The position numbers and the translations under genes are program-made. Below the pieces are notes generated by a model. The model ran no database searches. It had not been told where the DNA came from and worked only from the letters and a program-made list of their open reading frames with translations. Positions 25,279 to 38,215 of a stretch of 64,000 nt of DNA are shown in pieces. Source of the stretch: Ehretia macrophylla (Eukaryota > Streptophyta > Magnoliopsida > Boraginales > Ehretiaceae); NCBI GenBank assembly GCA_037974665.1, contig CM075782.1, positions 47,167,351 through 47,231,350 of the forward strand, written 5' to 3'. How positions within the stretch are numbered: position 1 is the stretch's first letter; every line of letters starts with the position of its first letter.

Positions 25279-25974
25279 CTAAAGCAGAAAGTCCTTCATT
25301 GGATCATCATGATGGACCCTCTTCATTCTGTATGCCTCCATCTCCTCGGGTGTAACCTGCATGACACACGCGGTGAGACACATTGAACGTATAGAAGGAC
25401 TTGATCTTGATATTCCTCGAAGTTGGTAATGGAAGCATGGACGTACCTCATCATTCCACTTGACATTGTATTTGCGCTTCCTTTCATCCGTCTCTTCTCT
25501 TCTTCTTTCGTCCTCCTATGCAGAGCAAAATTAAAATCCAGACTTAACACACTTCCAAACATCATGAATTCAATTTATATAAATCACATAACAACCCCCC
25601 CCCCCCCCCCCCCCCCCCGCCCATCCCTCCTTTCTCTCTTCCTCTCTCTCTGCCTCAACAAAAACAATAAATTGAGATTAAACAAATAAACAAATGCTGC
25701 ATCAGAAGGATGGGAAAAGGACAGGTTGTGGAGGCATAAAAAAGAGGGGAAAACGAGGCAGGAGAAACATTACCTTCTTAAGTGCTTCGGCCAATTTTTT
25801 CTGATCCAGAACCAAATCATCAGGTACATCAGTCCCCCACGTAGCAAGATTCTTTGTGTCTGTTGGGGCAGGTGCGTCTGGTAACACAGAAACAGTTTCA
25901 GAGCCATTGATATAAAATAAGCCCAATACATAGAAGTTCAAGTCACATCATTTGTGACACTTTAACAGGATCTA

Positions 25975-26005
<31 letters not shown>

Positions 26006-29000
26006 GGGAAAAAAAAAAAAAAGAAAAAAAAGAAAACAGGCAAGTCCTTCTCATAGAGTTACAAATAAGTTGATCACCATCCATAAAGGACATCTACAAT
26101 AAATATGCTTCACATGATTACAATACACCAATTATTAATCATAACCCTGATCGTATAAAATCAAATGTGAAGGATGATGTTTTTGGTTACTTGAATACAT
26201 TTCTGACATTCAGTGTCATTAGATCTCAGCACCTATCTATACACACATGTTCCTAGACATACGTCAATTATAAAAGAGCTTGTAGTTAAACCACATGCCC
26301 AAATAGTAATAGATCAGTATCGAGTTAATAGCAGGTTGTCTCAGGAGGAAAGCAATGATGCAAGAACAGATATTATCATCAGGTAAACCCCTCCTCCCAG
26401 AATATTACGAAGAAAAGAACAAGAACTGAATCCAGCAACCATTTCCTCCCTCCGTTCCAAACTTTGACCCGGCACACAGATCAGGAAAATAGTTGAAGAA
26501 CAAATATAATATGAGGTAAGTGGGGTATTGAGTGGGTTCAATCATATTTTTCGGTTTTCTGGACATTTAAAAAGTAAAAAAGTGGGAGTTGTGGCCAGGT
26601 GCGTTTAGTATATCTTATTGCTTACACAATATATTAAAAATTTTGTTAATCATTCTAGAATAGCCCAAAACAGAGAACAGATTAATAATTATCCAAGGAA
26701 GAACACTAACCTTCGGAAGCCTCCTTCCGTGCAATGTTAGACTTCATAAGATCTGCTGCAGCTTCAGCAGCTTCAATACCAGCAGCACCAGTGCAATAAC
26801 TATTTCGAATGGTTTGATGACAGCACTTGTAACCCCATTGATGATCTTTCCACCAAGATCCCCAAACAGTTGTATGGTTATTGATGTAAACATCTTCTTC
26901 ATATTTGCTCCTTGGGAGAGATGTCTCCTGAAATCAATATTTACCAACTTAATTCAATGAACAAAATCTGTATATCAAGCACTAATTAATAATCAGAGTT
27001 CACATTTTTACATATTCTCATTGATCCTAATATTTAACTATACATATACAACACCGGGGAACATATAAGAACAATTAATTTACAAAGGCAAATTTCAAAA
27101 ATCTGTATACTGCACTAACTAGCAGTAACACTTTTTATGGCTGTATGGACATTGCATTAAGTAAAAAGCTGAGACCCAAAGAAATTCACAGAAGAAAAGA
27201 ATTATTAAGTGTCACTTAATATTACCTGGCCCTTTATGATCCTTCCAGCACGATCATATTCAACTTCTCTTTCACTTTGACCGAGTAAAAGTTCTCTCGG
27301 AAGCGGTTCTTCCTCAGCGGCATTTCCATACTTCTCCATTATAGTGTCCTTGTTTTCGGTCTTCAGTTTTTCCTTGTTAATCTTATAATTTTTATAAAGC
27401 AACTCAGCTTGGGAAGGAGCTGCCTGAATGTGAACATCATGACCCTTGTCAAATGCTTCCCAAGCATGAGTATTGAGCTGCTTGAAGTCCAAAGCCTGCC
27501 CACTTATCCTATTCTGGTTGTCTCCCTGTAACATGCAAAACCATACTTAGCATAGAACTGATGGTGAGATGCCTACCGACTTAGAAAGTAAATTACATGA
27601 TTGTTATGAGTGTACTTACAGCGTAGAACTTTTCATTTGGATCCATATCTGGAAGGGGATCTTCACGCATAGACCGAGTTTTGGGATCATAATGAGCAGA
27701 ATTGACATCAAGGTTAAGAAGATATTTAGCTGTATCTTCTCGAATACGAAGGTTCCTGAGCAAAAGAGGTGGATCAATATATGTACTCTTGTTGAGTCCC
27801 ATCAAAGAACAAAGATGAAATGGACAAAATAAGAAGGCAGCATTGAGGACTATATAATTATGTACGTATGATGTAAGATGTACTGTATGCAGGATACAAT
27901 GTCTGACGATGCCCACGCCCATTCTCAACCATATACGTTAGACAATCAAAGTTATATATTCAGACAAGAAAGGAAAAGGCACAATAAAAGGCCCACACCC
28001 ATTCTCAACCAAATACGTCCCTGACCTTTAGACAATCGAAGTTATATATTCAGACAAGAAAGGAAAAAACACAATAACAGACCAACTCACCTAACAGTCC
28101 CAGTACTCCCTCCCCCAGTTGTACGGACACGCTTCTCAACCTTTGCAAAGTCCATCTGCTTGCTTTCATCAACCTTGGTTTCATCAACCTTTAAGGCATC
28201 TTCATAGTCTTCATCGTCACTAGCTCCACCTTCTTCATTTTTATTATTGTTCTTCTCCTCCAATTTTTTGAGCTGTTGTTCCTTCAAGTACTTCCTTCTT
28301 GCTTCGTCCCTTGCTTCATATCTTTCAATGACATGTGTGTACTGTGCAGTGTCGTACCCATTCCAGCGGTCACGTTTCCCATCATAATCCAGTTCAAAGG
28401 TCTCTATTTTCTCATCTGGAGCAATATGTCTCCCCGTCCACTTGGCACCCAGTTTGCGAGGCCTTTCCATGCATGACTTTGCATTGTGTGTCATAGCTCC
28501 ACAGCTGTGCAGCCCATAGCAAAGCAGCTCAATTATAAAGCCCAGAAATATCTAATAATGAGATAACAAGAAAGATATGATATAGACGAATCAAATCCCT
28601 GTATTACACAGAGGAAAGATATCCAAAATATTGCATTTCACAGGAACAGAAAAATACATCTTAACATTCACACAAACACCAATGTAATATTCACATACAA
28701 TAATAGGAAAGAATGACACTCAAGCGGTTTTCCAATACCTTTTGGTTATTATTTTATTGGTCTTATTGAATTATTTTCTTCCCCCTTTTTTCTGGGGGTT
28801 ATCTTGAGTAAATCAGCTCGGGCATCTGTTTCTGCAAGTAACTTATGTGTTCGGCAGCTAATTTATAATTGCAGACGAAAGAAAGGAGAAAATCACTGAA
28901 AAGCAAATCAGATGAAACATATCTGGTTTTACAGGATACTACTCTTGACCTTCATAAAGTACAGATGCTGAATCATCACAGCCACGTTTCTATTAACAAC

Positions 29001-30551
29001 CCCACCCCACCCCGAAAAAATAAACCGAAAACACCAACTTCTTTCCCAAGCCAAAAACATGTTTTGGCCAGGAGAAGGCAACAGTGGATAGTCCCATGTT
29101 TGAACTGCCATCCTGCCAACATAAAAATGAAGGGAGAGTGATGGTAGCAAATTGAATAGAAAATGAGAATAACGAAGAACATTACATCGACACTATTAGT
29201 TACTGTAAGATAGAAGTAATAGATTGATGGAGATCATACTTACTTTTCACAAGCACCCTTTCTGTACTTGTCAGCCTGATATATTTTTGCACCTCTATCG
29301 TACCATGATTTTGTATAATTTGGATCTGACTTCCATTTCCTTTGATGTTTCAAACTCTAAGAAGCAAAACAACAAAAAGATTTTACAGTTTCCAGTCTCA
29401 AGATCAAATGATTGAACAATTAGAAAATCCTGAAAAAAAAAAAATACATACAGGTCTCTCCGCGTTGAGATACCAAGGTGCAGAAGACATGTACTGAGGA
29501 ATGTGAGGGTTGATTTCTTTTCCATCCTCATCAACCTCAGCTGGCGCAAGCCCAGCCTTACGTGCCTCTTCCAATTCCAGTTGCTTCCTATGGTCCTCCC
29601 TAGATTTAAATGCCACTAAACACGAAAACACAACACACACAGTCAGTCCCAAACATTTTTAGAAAACCAATTTTCCCCCTCAAAAAATTACTTCTTTCCT
29701 CAGCAAAAACTACATTCGGCAATATTCAATTATCTAGCTTAAACTATAAAAACCCAATCTCCTAAAACCAAAACCAATGTTTACATCTGAGAAAACAAGG
29801 GGAATACCATCAATCCAAAACATTTAAAAAGAAAGAGAGAAACAATTTTTTTCCCCTCAAAGGTTAATTTTTTCCTCAGCAAAACACTACTTTCTTTGCC
29901 GATATTAAAACAATGAGCTAAACTATAATAACCCGATCTTCTAAAACCCGAACAGAAGTTTAGATTAGGTGACATAACCATCTAGCTACATCAATCTCAC
30001 GATCACATTAGGCGATAATATAATCATCGATCTAAACTATAATAATCCAATCTCCTGAAACCAGAACCAAAGCTAACATTAGATGATTATATAATCGTCT
30101 AGCTACACTATCATAATCCAATCACCTAAACCCCGACCTGAAGTTTACATCTTTAACTAACAAAACCAGGCCGCTTAATTTCTCTCTTTCTCAACTGATC
30201 TTTGCCAAGGGCGTAAAGGTACAATCTTTCATCATAAATTAGCATTAATCCACTAAAACATAAAATATATAAATATATATCCATAAAGAAAATCCAAACA
30301 TTCAATTTCAAAGAAAGCATTTAATTAACAACATAACAATATTATCCAGAAAAAAAGGCACACCTATATTTATTAATATTTAAATTTACGCAATTGAATA
30401 AGGTAGTCCAGTGCACAAAACTACCGATATGCACGGACCCACTTTGGGTCTATTGAAGAAATAGATAATTAGTGGAATTAATTACAGTGTGAAGCTAGAG
30501 CTAAAAGGATAAGGTATGATCAAAGTATGATGTACCTGAAGCAGTAGCCAT
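25279..30551 (-). CDS. SLU7: Pre-mRNA-splicing factor SLU7
   Basis: SLU7 acts at the second catalytic step of splicing, helping choose the 3' splice site. Minus-strand exons, first to last: 30536-30551, 29452-29615, 29244-29356, 28091-28504, 27620-27755, 27226-27525, 26711-26927, 25774-25877, 25447-25515, 25279-25356. Total 1,611 nt, 536 residues, matching plant SLU7. The first exon codes only MATAS. Landmarks: [20 protein letters not shown], a CCHC zinc knuckle [14 protein letters not shown] (CX2CX4HX4C) at the exon 3/4 border, [17 protein letters not shown], an acidic [14 protein letters not shown] stretch, [40 protein letters not shown] and [16 protein letters not shown], and the basic C-terminal end with [18 protein letters not shown]. 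No disruption is seen. Introns hold tandem repeats, a C24 run and a partial MITE end. Confidence 0.96.
25595..25618. repeat. Homopolymer run of 24 C in SLU7 intron
   Basis: Twenty-four consecutive C followed by a pyrimidine-rich stretch to 25650, in the intron 25516-25773. On the SLU7 sense strand it is a G run. Its length should be treated as approximate because such runs are often mis-sequenced. Confidence 0.85.
25984..26006. repeat. (GA)n microsatellite in SLU7 intron
   Basis: About 11 GA units followed by an A-rich tract, in the intron 25878-26710. Confidence 0.85.
26445..26470 (+). mobile_element. Single Stowaway-like terminus in SLU7 intron
   Basis: TCCTCCCTCCGTTCCAAAC is close to the Stowaway MITE terminus CTCCCTCCGTCCCA. 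No matching opposite end was found nearby, so this is a fragment or a chance match. Confidence 0.35.
27911..28080. repeat. Two-copy tandem repeat in SLU7 intron 4
   Basis: Copy 1 (27911-27990) and copy 2 (27991-28080) both run from GCCCAC(G/A)CCCATTCTCAACC to GGAAAA..CACAATAA. Copy 2 has about 10 extra bases (TCCCTGACCT). It sits directly beside the donor of exon 4 (28091). Confidence 0.85.
29665..30150. repeat. Four imperfect repeats in SLU7 intron 1
   Basis: The motif AAACTATAATAACCC..ATCTCCTAAAACC recurs near 29742, 29922, 30035 and (weaker) 30105, each followed by CC(A)GAAC..AAGTTTAC or a close variant. TTTTCCCCCTCAAA..TTCCTCAGCAAAA blocks at 29670 and 29850 precede two of them. The intron seems to have grown by local duplication. 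Confidence 0.6.
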
Positions 30552-30720
30552 GGTTGGTGTTGTTGTGGATGAAAAAGCCCTAGCGAAATTGGGCGAGAAT
30601 TTGAATGGACTATGGTAATTGAATCGTGCACAGAGCAACAAACCCTAATGGAGATGAACAATTTAGGATCAAATTAAGTGATCTGTTAAATTCTGTTTTT
30701 AATCTGCGGAATTTTATTCA

Positions 30721-31545
30721 TATATTTATATATAGATATAGAGAATGTCATTTTTCTCCCTTGACATCAAATTTTGCCAAACAAAATCTTATGCATTTTC
30801 ATCTTTTTATATTTCAAAACAAAAACAAAAGAAAAAATAATAATTTGATAAAAAAAACCATTCAATAGAAAGGTCCACATTCAAAAAGAAAATCATAAAA
30901 AAAATTAATTTAAAAAAATAAAAAAAAATGTAAAATAGCTTATTTTGCAATATTTGCATTATGTGTGAGATTGAAGAAAAATAATATTTACTTTAAAATC
31001 TATCTTTTATATATATATATATAATTAAATATGATTTTTTTTTTTTCTAATTCAATTGTCATGGTTCTGTTGCATCGCAAGGAGCATATGTGACGAATAG
31101 TCATTCTAAACAATCATTGACTTGATTCATTATAATTCATTCGCAATGAGCTAATCTTATAAAAACATTTTAAAAAAATTGCTTATTGTGCAAAAATCGC
31201 GTTACGCACGAGATTAGGAAAAAATTAGATTCACTTTTTTTTTCCCTTATACATGTATATACATCTCAAATTAAATCTGATCTTTTTTACTAACCCAACA
31301 TTTAACTTTTTTGCAACAATCTAACTTTTTAAGGACATAAAAAAAAAAAGGCAATAAAAAATAATTAAATAGCTCAACAAAAAAAAAAGAAAAAGAGACC
31401 AAAGTGTCATTTAATTTTAAGACTTTGTTTGATAGAATTTGATGTCATGAGAGAATTTGCGCAAAACTAAAATCACGTGGGAAATTTTGAAATTTAGGTA
31501 AAAACTCATAGGAAAAAATGACATTCTTTCTTTATATATATACTA
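30721..31545. mobile_element. Foldback/MITE-like element upstream of SLU7
   Basis: The left end (30730-30790: GAGAATGTCATTTTTCTCC, then TGACATCAAATTTTGCCAAAC) is repeated inverted at the right end (31425-31541: GGAAAAAATGACATTCTTTC and GATAGAATTTGATGTCATGA). Inside are two related direct segments, about 30936-31040 and 31168-31285 (GCTTATTNTGCAA..GAGATT..). No coding sequence. It begins about 170 bp upstream of the SLU7 start codon, so it may overlap the promoter. Confidence 0.5.
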
Positions 31546-32189
31546 GTGATAGGAAATTAAGTGATTATAATTAAGTGGTTCTCATCTTTTACTTTCATTA
31601 TTTTCAAATTAATTTAAGAAAATATAAGTCACTTTTAACTTTCAACAAACACAAAGTCAAATATTAGATTCTATTAGTATATAATTTCGAGAACCAATTT
31701 TTCTCATAGACAACTCTATGTAGCATTGTTTAGGAATGCTCTTAAAATTTTGATAAGATCACTTACAATGATCGATGATTAAACAAAAAACATAGTTTAT
31801 AATTAAGTGTTGCCATTTGCTTCACATTAAAGAGAATCCTTTGTGTTTACTTGTACGAGATGAAAGGGTTAAAACATAATTGCATCAATAAACGTTGAAT
31901 GACAAGCCGTCATGTGTCCTTTCTACCCAAAAGTGTAGTCAAATTTGAGGGCATTTCGGAAATAGAATATAAAGTACAAAATTAATAACGCATCATACAA
32001 GCATCCTGTTGCATTACAACAAGCTACAAATATAGCTTTGGACAAAGATTTATCTCTATATATTCTTTTAGATAATAGTTGGATTTGGCCATTATAAATG
32101 AATCAAACGACGTTGTTTTAACGATTTTTCCTTTTTTTTCGCTTTGGTAAAGCCATTCTTCTTTTAATGAAATATCATTAACACATATA
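31546..32189. other. AT-rich intergenic stretch
   Basis: No gene, RNA or bounded repeat recognised. Confidence 0.5.
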
Positions 32190-32552
32190 GGCTCTATTTA
32201 GCCCAACTTTTAGACATTTAAAAGTATTTTTTATGAGTTTATAAGTTGACACTGACCTATTTGGTTCATTTCTGAGAAAATTTTTAGGTAAAAGCGGAGC
32301 TAAAAAAAGTTGAAAAATAAAAACTCCAAAATGTAAATTTTGAAAATAGGTTTTCAAATATAACCTTCGTTTTTTTTTCCCCTCAAATATACACCTTCAA
32401 ATTTTTGAAAGCCTAACTTTATCCTCAAAATTTCTAAAAGCCTAATAGAGCCCAACATGCGCAAAAAAGACAACAACCTTTATTTAACAGCGCTTCTAAC
32501 TAAAACTCTACAATTCAAAAGATGAAATTTCACAGTTACACCAAACATAACA
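32190..32552. mobile_element. Tourist-like MITE, family 2, copy A
   Basis: Starts GGCTCTATTTAGCCC and ends ACACCAAACATAACA, with ATA on both sides as a possible 3-bp target duplication. Internal sequence aligns by eye with 42613-43012 (for example AAAAAGTTGAAAAATA..AACTCCAAA and CTTCTAACTAAAACTCTAC). Confidence 0.6.
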
Positions 32553-32759
32553 ATATATTATTTATTCTGTGAAACTGCCCTATGTTAAACAAAAAATAAC
32601 TAGTTTAAATATTCACAATCAAGAAGTACTGAGTTTACTTTCAGAGAAGCCCAGGATGGAGAAGAAGGTTGAAATGCCAACAAACTGTCTATTATTTACT
32701 TCAACAAACCCCGATAGTATCCATTTATTTTTTCAAAAGTCAAGTGCCAAAACCACTAA

Positions 32760-33204
32760 AGCTCTGTTTGTTTGCTGTAAAATAACTTACTTGTGAAAAA
32801 TATTTTCGGTGAAAAATATTTTCCTAAAAAATAAAATATTTTACAGGGTTTCGTTTGTTTGCTATAAAATATCTTGTTTTGAGAAAATATTTTTTTGAAA
32901 AATAGAATACTAAAAAATATTTTATGGTGTTTGGATGTACAGTGAGTTCCTTAAAATATTTTCTTTCTCCAAAGAAAATAAAAACATTTTCCAGAATTTT
33001 GTACTAGCTGTAATTGTTGACTGCAAAATATTTTACAGTTGATCAATTTTTTAGTGTTACCAAACACTGTAAAATTAAGAAAAAACAGCCAAAATTGTTG
33101 ACAAGAAAATATTTTACAATCAACCAATTTTTTGATGTTATTAAACATCATAAAATCCAAAAAATATTTTTCGAAAAAATATTTTACGGCAAACAAATGG
33201 AGCC
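32760..33204. mobile_element. Tourist-like MITE, family 1, copy A (445 bp)
   Basis: Terminal inverted repeats AGCTCTGTTTGTTTGCTGTA (left) and TACGGCAAACAAATGGAGCC (right) are flanked by TAA at 32757-32759 and 33205-33207, the TWA target duplication of PIF/Harbinger (Tourist) elements. The terminal motif is repeated near 32851 (TTTCGTTTGTTTGCTATAAA). No coding capacity. Copy B is at 49108-49772. Confidence 0.8.
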
Positions 33205-33207
33205 TAA

Positions 33208-34757
33208 ATGAATAAGTTGCTAATTCTTAGACTAAAATGTACTTTATCTGGGGTTACAGGCGGAGGTTTTACCATAAGTTTTTAATCTGACTTGTGTGAT
33301 TCTTGTTGGATATATACTAAAGGCAAAATTACAAATATTTGGCCCAAACTATACAGAAAGGCGCTCACACAAAAGAAACTATAAACAATTGGATCGAGTC
33401 CAGACTAAAACCAGAGGAAAATGGGTTTTATCCATTACACACCTAAAACACAATTCCATGAAATAAATAAGAGCCCCGAGGCCCAATCTAATAACCCAAG
33501 GATTAACCCAAAACAAGAAATCCAAATCCTGCAAAATTTGGTCTCCAGAACCGTGGGCTGCACAGCAACACCTAAGAATTCTATTGGAGACACCCATTAA
33601 AGAATTCTTTTTAAACGGAGGTCTAAGTTAATTTTACATCTCACATCACAAGAATATTACATTGAGTTGATCTCAAAATTTCTACACTTAAAATAAAAAT
33701 CATACTATTAGACCAAATGGTCAGTGGTCCTCTTAACCTTCCCTTGAAATAAGCGTTTGGGCTTGTAAGTATTAGTGGTCCTCCTAATTTCGGCTTCTTA
33801 GCCAAAACATGCAGAAAAATGCTAATAAATTCACTCCAATAGTAATCGCATTCCACTTTTTCCTTTTGATAATTAAGCAATAAGTTGTATTAATCCCAAG
33901 TTAAAAACATTTGCAAAAGAGGGCAAAAAACTGGAAGAGCCCTACCACCTGTTAACTATAGAAGAATGTTTTTTATCGATGTTTCATGCTCTACAAATAA
34001 CTTCATACAAAAGACATGATTAAAATTTTTTCCTATTCTGAATTCTGTACTTCAGATAATTTTTTTTCCTATGCGAAGAATTTTTTTCGTATTTTACTTT
34101 GTATTCTCAACTTACTCCTTATTTTTTTCTATTCACTTCCTACATTTGTAGACGGAGAATGATTAATATTCAACTCCTTATCATTTTCTGTTATTTTTCC
34201 TTCTTTTATGTTATGGGTTTACGTTTTGGTTTCCAAATACCAACAATCAAAAATTATTATTTTGACTTAGTAAAAGTTATTTCTAATTTAACTTTTTTTT
34301 CCTAGGGTTTCAATAAAAAATAAATTTTATTTAAAAAATTTCACAGCAATACTTTCTTTTTTTTTTTTTGTCAGAATATGTAAGTTCCATTGAATGGAAA
34401 ATGTGAACATATACAATATCTAAGATCAAAATTAGAAATTGAAAAGTTTAAGAGATCGGTCGGAGGATAGTTATCCAGTCAATGGATAAAGAATTATATC
34501 TAACAACACTTTGCCATCTAGTCAACTGATCTATTTCCATTTCTTCTTCTGTTGTGAACCATGTGAACCAGAAGATTAAGGCAATCATGGATGAAGTGAA
34601 AGGCTTCGTCAATAAGTTACATTCCCACTTATGATTGTTGAACAACCACAAGTCGCTGTCTGATATAATCAGAAATCGACTAGAACTTCTTTTAAATTGA
34701 AAAAAAAAAAAAATTAGCCCGCCCCACAAACCAATTGAATGAAAATGAATTGTGTAC
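33208..34757. other. Intergenic with a poly(T)-headed LINE-like tail
   Basis: No gene recognised. At 34357-34376 a T-run is followed by GTCAGAATATG, the reverse complement of a LINE 3' end with poly(A). The ORFs at 33379-33597 and 34448-34729 (minus) have no family features. Confidence 0.4.
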
Positions 34758-35272
34758 TGTAATATTTCACACCGGTGAGAGATTATGTGTTTGAGTAGTT
34801 TATAAGTAGGTGTTATGGGTGTAAGAAATAACTTGGGTTAACTATTTTGAACTAATAGAAAATAGGGTTCAAGTAGTTATTTATTATGCTTACAACGCCA
34901 GTTGCGTTTGCGGGCCTAGAGGTTTAGGCTCACTAGCCAGTGTATGAGCTAAGTACTATGTAGGGCAAATTGCTACACCAAAAAGGCGGTGGGAGTCACC
35001 TCTTAAACTCGTACTAGTTACTTTTAAAATTCTGCACTGCCTAGTTGGTTTTGAGTGGGTCAACATCCTTAACGGGGAAGGAAGGGGGGAGGGGGTATAA
35101 TATCTCGCATCGGTAGGAGATTGTGTGTTTGAATAGTTTATTAATTGGTGTTGTGGGTATAAGGAATAACTTGAATTAATTATTTTGGATCAGGATTCAA
35201 GTAGTTATTTGTAGTTATTTCTTAAATCTATAACTCCCAATCAAGCTTGAAAGTTTAGATTCGGAGTGTGAC
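34758..35272 (+). mobile_element. Diverged TRIM/LTR pair
   Basis: LTR1 starts at 34758 (TGTAATATTTCACACCGG) and LTR2 at 35096 (TATAATATCTCGCATCGG). Both continue GAGATT.TGTGTTTGA.TAGTTTAT and share GGATTCAAGTAGTTATT-type sequence. A purine tract (GGGGGGAGGGGG) lies immediately before LTR2, as a polypurine tract should. No clear primer-binding site remains. The LTRs belong to the same family as 17925-18360. Confidence 0.6.
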
Positions 35273-36479
35273 ATGTATTTATAATAAATTAAAGAAGGGT
35301 ACATATTCACTAGCAAGTATTTGCAATATATTCACGAACTGACTTGATCAAATAGTAGAGAAGATCCACCCAAAAAAAAAGAATAGTCGAGGACTTTTGC
35401 ATTGGATTTGAGGTAATCGACCAACAATATACATGAGAGGTGCGTGGTCCAAGTTCACATCAACACATCGACCCAAAAAAATAATAATAAATCACGCCAT
35501 CACTTTTCTTCTTTCATTTTTTCCTTTTCTTTAGACTGAATTCATATCATCACATGACCTCCTAACTATTTTTCAATGGGTTTATTTGTATGATTAATTT
35601 TATTTTTGAGGTTTAGAGGGGTCTAATGACTTGATTAAACTACTTGTGACATCGCTAATGACTTTATTAAAGATTGGTTTATGAAAATTTATTTGAGATT
35701 CGTTACATTAAATTACTAATCATGTATTTTGGAGTTTGTTAATTTAAAGAAGTTTTGCTCAACAATTTATTCTTTATATAATTGAATAATCAAGTTATTT
35801 GAGTTCACATCGTACGAGTCAATTAAAACTCATTTGAGTTAAATTATTAAGTTCACGAATCACGTTTGATGCTATTTTTAAAACACTAAGCTATCAAATC
35901 AAAGTCAAATAATTTAGATTTTGGCTTGTCTCTACTGATTTACAACATTAATAAAATTGGCTTCGTTCGACTTATAACACTAGAGTTTCTCAATAATTTT
36001 TAGACTTTGTACCCTAGACATTTGGGTATTTAATGTTAAAAAATAAGTTGACAATGAGATTTTCGTATAGTAGTTAAGATAGTAATATTGGAACTATAAG
36101 TATTTTTTTTTATGTTTAGAACGTGACAAATTTTCAAGTATTTATTGTCTTTTTAAATGGGGTTCTTACATCATTTATTTTTAGCATTCTCGTAAATCAC
36201 TAACTACCTTATTATTAGAGAATCATGAGCTACTTACGATACCACAAATAATCCAATATAATTTCAGTAAATGACAAGGACTATTTTGCAATTTACCCCA
36301 AAAAATTATTATCCTAACCTCTCTTTCATATATTCTTTCTCACTATTACGTAGGTTGCGTAGTGAGTTGTAGTATGAAGACTTTCTTATCATGTGTGAGT
36401 TATTATATACATAATTAACACGCACAAATTAATTAAATCATGTGTTTTGATATTTAATATCCCGAGATTTAGAATAATC
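35273..36479. other. AT-rich intergenic stretch
   Basis: No gene or bounded element recognised. Confidence 0.5.
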
Positions 36480-38079
36480 ACATGTCCAACCACTATTAGC
36501 TAGCGACAGATTACCTGCACTTCCTTGGGCTGCCTCACAAGTAACAACTTAATTAATGCAGAAAAATTCAACTTAACAAGGTATTGGTTAAGCACATGAA
36601 ACCCATTACAATTAACAATATATAACCATCCAGATCAACAATGCTTAAGCTTTGTTTGATGTGCCAACTCATTATAATTAATAATGAATGATTATTCAGG
36701 TGACATTACTTAAGGTTTGTTTGACGTCACCCCATTATAATTTTTTTTTTTTTTTGGGGTCAAAAGACAATATATTGCATAAAAAACAAACAAATTAACC
36801 AATCCCCATGAGATGGAAGTCCAAGTTCAATAATTGATACAAACACAATTGGATATTAGAAGTCCAATCTATAGGTAACGACTCCTTCAATTTCTCTTTA
36901 GCAATCTAATCATACGGTCTGTTCGCAGTTCTTTGAATACATGAGAACTTAATATTAAGAAATCTTGTCATAATCTCTCGAATATCGTCCATTATAATTA
37001 ACAATGCATAACTATGCAAATCAACAATTGCATAAGCCTTGTCTTTTCTTAATCACATGCAAATTGGCAAGAATGCTCACAAGATCACCTCAAGAGTTGA
37101 GTGGAGTAGTCGAATAGCGATTTGTCTTATTTAAAAGTTTCAAATTTGGACCTTCAATCACAAATATTGTCTGACCCTTAACTGACTTAAAGTACATGAT
37201 AAAACACGTCGCTGCACCATGAAATTTATTAAATTGATCTCGAACTGACCATCTAGATCTGGTATTTCAAGACATCAAGCAAACTATTAAAAAATTAAAA
37301 ATCAATTGGTTTACGAATAAATTTCAATGGCTTCATTTAAGACTCTCGTGAATATTTTATTGGTTGGTCCACTCTTAAAATTAGAGGCAAATCAAAATCT
37401 GAGTGGTTGTTGTTGAGTGAAACTTTTTTATTTGGATCTTTTGAAAATGAAATCTGAACGTGGTAGGTAGTAGAGTTTTTTGGTTCAAACATGTGACATT
37501 GCATTAAAAAAAACATTCTTAGATATTATTTGAGACAATTATATATATTAATTGACAGATGAGAGGGGAAAATAAGGTCCACATAATTAATTATTTTTTT
37601 TTTTTGGTCAACACACAATTAATTTAAAAAATAAGAAATCGACCAATCTCATAATAACTAAGATTCCATGACAACCACGAGGAATCTGCCAGTACCCTCA
37701 ACGATTTCCAGTATCTAGTGAGCCAATGAAAAGGGAAATGCAAATTCTATTTCTTATGTTTTAGGGTTAGTTCAGAAAACGTTATGATGTGTGTGTATCG
37801 CGTGGGTCCAAATTCTACACATATGTTAGGTCCGAACGTTTTTAAAAAAATATATATATTTTAATATAAATAATTTGGTGCATGAAGTTTTTATTATGTG
37901 TATAACTTGAAAAAAGGGTGAAATTACTTTAGTATATGACCTAGGAAATTATGCGATAAAATGACACTTGCTTATTGCATTAATGGGAAATCAATTTTAC
38001 ACAATTTATTGTCTTCGTTGATGACAACTTTGCACGCTATTTTCTTTGTAAAAGGAAAAATTGCGTAAGTAGTCCATAT

Positions 38080-38215
38080 TATTTTTTTAAAATTTTAAAA
38101 TTATTATTATTGTTTAAAATTAGTCAATTTAGTTCATATTATTTTTTAAATTTTTTTTTAATTCATTCATATTATTCAAAATTAGTCAATTTAGTCCCTA
38201 TTATTTTTCAAAAAA
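38080..38215. repeat. Short imperfect tandem repeat
   Basis: The motif AAAATTAGTCAATTTAGT(T/C)C followed by TATTATTTTT recurs about every 65 bp (two full and one partial copy). Confidence 0.6.

Noticed and set aside
38080-38215. CRISPR-like array
   Set aside because: Only two or three imperfect AT-rich repeats in a plant nuclear sequence; no regular spacers or cas genes.
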